5,612 nucleotides of DNA from Leptolyngbya sp. SIO4C1 (GTDB lineage Bacteria; Cyanobacteriota; Cyanobacteriia; Phormidesmidales; Phormidesmidaceae), in NCBI GenBank assembly GCA_010671975.1, contig JAAHIA010000334.1, positions 1 to 5,612 of the forward strand. The letters are read 5' to 3'. The position numbers and the translations under genes are program-made. Position 1 is the stretch's first letter. The number at the start of each line of letters is the position of its first letter. The notes beneath the pieces are model-generated. The model had not been told where the DNA came from, searched no databases, and worked only from the letters and a program-made list of their open reading frames with translations. Positions 4,584-5,612 of this stretch are shown piece after piece.

Positions 4584-5612
4584 GTGAAGCTAGATCGACA
4601 CACTGTTAGGCGATGGAGCGCTTGCTTCATCGCCGGTTTCTTAATCATTGCCGGCGCTAGCCTAACCCAGCGAAGCCAGTCTACGCTTCGTCCGGCGGCC
4701 GATCCGCTGCCGCAAGATTCCTATGTTCAGGTTTTCTTCAATCAGTCAGCCGCCAGCGTCTATACCGAGCCCTATCGCGGTACGCAGCGCTACGGGGATA
4801 ATCTAGAGCAGGTTTTACTAGAGACGATTGAGTCAGCAACGCAATCGATTGATATCGCCGTTCAAGAATTTAATTTACCCCACCTCGCGCAGGCGCTGAC
4901 GGCAAAGGCTCGCAGCGGCGTCGAGATTCGCCTGATTCTAGAAAATCAATACAGCCAGCCTTGGAGTCAAACTACGCCGGGCTCCGACACCTATGCTCGC
5001 AGTAAATATGAGAACCTGCTAGCCTTTGCCGACCAAGATGGTGACGGACAGCTGAGCGCGGCCGAAGCGCTAGCACACGATGCGCTGCTAATTTTACAAG
5101 CTGCTCGGCTGCCGCTGCTGGATGACACCGCTGACGGCAGCAAGGGCAGCGGCCTAATGCATCACAAATTTATGGTAGTCGATGGCCGCTGGGTGCTAAC
5201 TGGCTCAGCTAACTGGACGGTTTCGGGCATCCACGGCGATGCGCTAGTGCCCGAGAGCCGAGGCAATGCCAACGCGCTATTGCGAATTGAGAGCCCTGAG
5301 CTGGCCCGGCTTTACACCGATGAATTTAACCTGATGTGGGGCGACGGTCCGGGAGGGCAGCCCGATAGCCGCTTTGGCTCACCGAAGCCGCTGCGTCCGG
5401 CGCAGAGAATAGCGCTGCCGGGTTCAGCTGTGACGGTGCAGTTTTCGCCCAATCGAGCCAATACGCCGTTTGCGCAGACGGTGAACGGACTGATTGCCGC
5501 AACGCTGGCTCAAACGCAGCATACGGCCGATTTAGCACTGTTTGTTTTTAGCGAGCAGACCATTGCTAACGCGATCGCGACTAGGCATCAGGCCGGCGCG
5601 CAGGTGAGAGCA
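4584..5612 (+). CDS. Exported phospholipase D superfamily protein with an EF-hand insertion (3' end outside window)
   Basis: A GTG start opens a frame that runs off the window after 343 codons. Residues 1-33 form a Sec-type signal (KLDRHTVRR, then hydrophobic 14-27), so a periplasmic or secreted protein is expected. The first PLD domain (about 46-252) includes SIDIAVQEFN (88-97), VEIRLILEN (113-121) and the HKD motif HHKFMVVD (His193, Lys195, Asp200), followed by GSANWT (207-212). Between these lies DQDGDGQLSAAE (150-161), a canonical calcium-binding EF loop. A second PLD domain begins near VTVQFSPN (283-290), but its HKD lies beyond the window. The family includes nucleases, phospholipases and cardiolipin synthases; the substrate is unknown. 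A stop at 4578-4580 leaves no earlier start, and GGAG (4568-4571) lies a long 12 nt upstream. HIP1 is at 5571-5578. Confidence 0.88.
   Translation, partial: MKLDRHTVRRWSACFIAGFLIIAGASLTQRSQSTLRPAADPLPQDSYVQVFFNQSAASVYTEPYRGTQRYGDNLEQVLLETIESATQSIDIAVQEFNLPHLAQALTAKARSGVEIRLILENQYSQPWSQTTPGSDTYARSKYENLLAFADQDGDGQLSAAEALAHDALLILQAARLPLLDDTADGSKGSGLMHHKFMVVDGRWVLTGSANWTVSGIHGDALVPESRGNANALLRIESPELARLYTDEFNLMWGDGPGGQPDSRFGSPKPLRPAQRIALPGSAVTVQFSPNRANTPFAQTVNGLIAATLAQTQHTADLALFVFSEQTIANAIATRHQAGAQVRA

Larger units (their letters stand above)
61..5578. repeat. HIP1 palindromes (GCGATCGC), eight dispersed copies
   Basis: Perfect copies lie at 61-68, 657-664, 1572-1579, 2284-2291, 3312-3319, 3710-3717, 4364-4371 and 5571-5578. 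All are inside coding sequence. The pentapeptide gene and the intergenic regions have none. The density is far above chance and is a hallmark of many cyanobacterial chromosomes. Confidence 0.95.

Noticed and set aside
4593..4632. Lipoprotein signal at Cys14 of the PLD protein
   Set aside because: The residues before Cys are WSA, with Trp at -3, and Cys comes before the hydrophobic core, so this is not a lipobox.
5326..5538. 70-codon - strand frame inside the PLD gene
   Set aside because: Antisense to the continuous, motif-supported PLD frame.

Overview
The window looks like ordinary chromosomal DNA from a cyanobacterium. Eight perfect copies of the palindrome GCGATCGC (HIP1, the octamer over-represented in many cyanobacterial genomes) lie in 5.6 kb, against roughly 0.09 expected by chance for an 8-mer. 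Independent support comes from a Ycf51 homologue, a family confined to cyanobacteria and plastids, and from a pentapeptide-repeat protein of cyanobacterial style. The genus cannot be fixed from this sequence. No phage, transposon, CRISPR, tRNA or rRNA signal was seen.

Layout. Positions 2-124 hold the last 40 codons of an unidentified + strand gene. A DUF456 membrane protein follows (177-713, +). A four-copy 25-bp tandem repeat begins two bases after its stop codon (716-812). An intergenic stretch with two short perfect dyads leads into a 179-residue pentapeptide-repeat protein (947-1486, +) with 23 uninterrupted repeats. That gene converges on a - strand cluster with only 19 bp between them. 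The last codons of the facing aminotransferase gene form a 10-bp-stem hairpin that is the best terminator candidate for the junction.

The - strand cluster, in transcription order, is ycf51 (4428-3904), a GldA-type iron/zinc alcohol dehydrogenase (3841-2702) and an AlaC/YfdZ-like PLP aminotransferase (2705-1506). The last two overlap by ATGA, so they are probably translationally coupled and may act in one pathway (alcohol to carbonyl to amine, or the reverse). The substrate cannot be read from the sequence. A 62-bp gap separates ycf51 from the dehydrogenase, so ycf51 may or may not share the transcript.

Divergent from ycf51, a GTG-initiated gene (4584 to the window edge, +) encodes an exported phospholipase D superfamily protein. 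Its first catalytic domain carries a canonical EF-hand calcium loop inserted before the HKD motif, and a second PLD domain starts before the window ends. This is the most distinctive protein here. I did not find an obviously undescribed multi-gene system. The points most worth following are the EF-hand PLD, the coupled dehydrogenase-aminotransferase pair, the 25-bp tandem repeat and the coding hairpin at the convergent junction.
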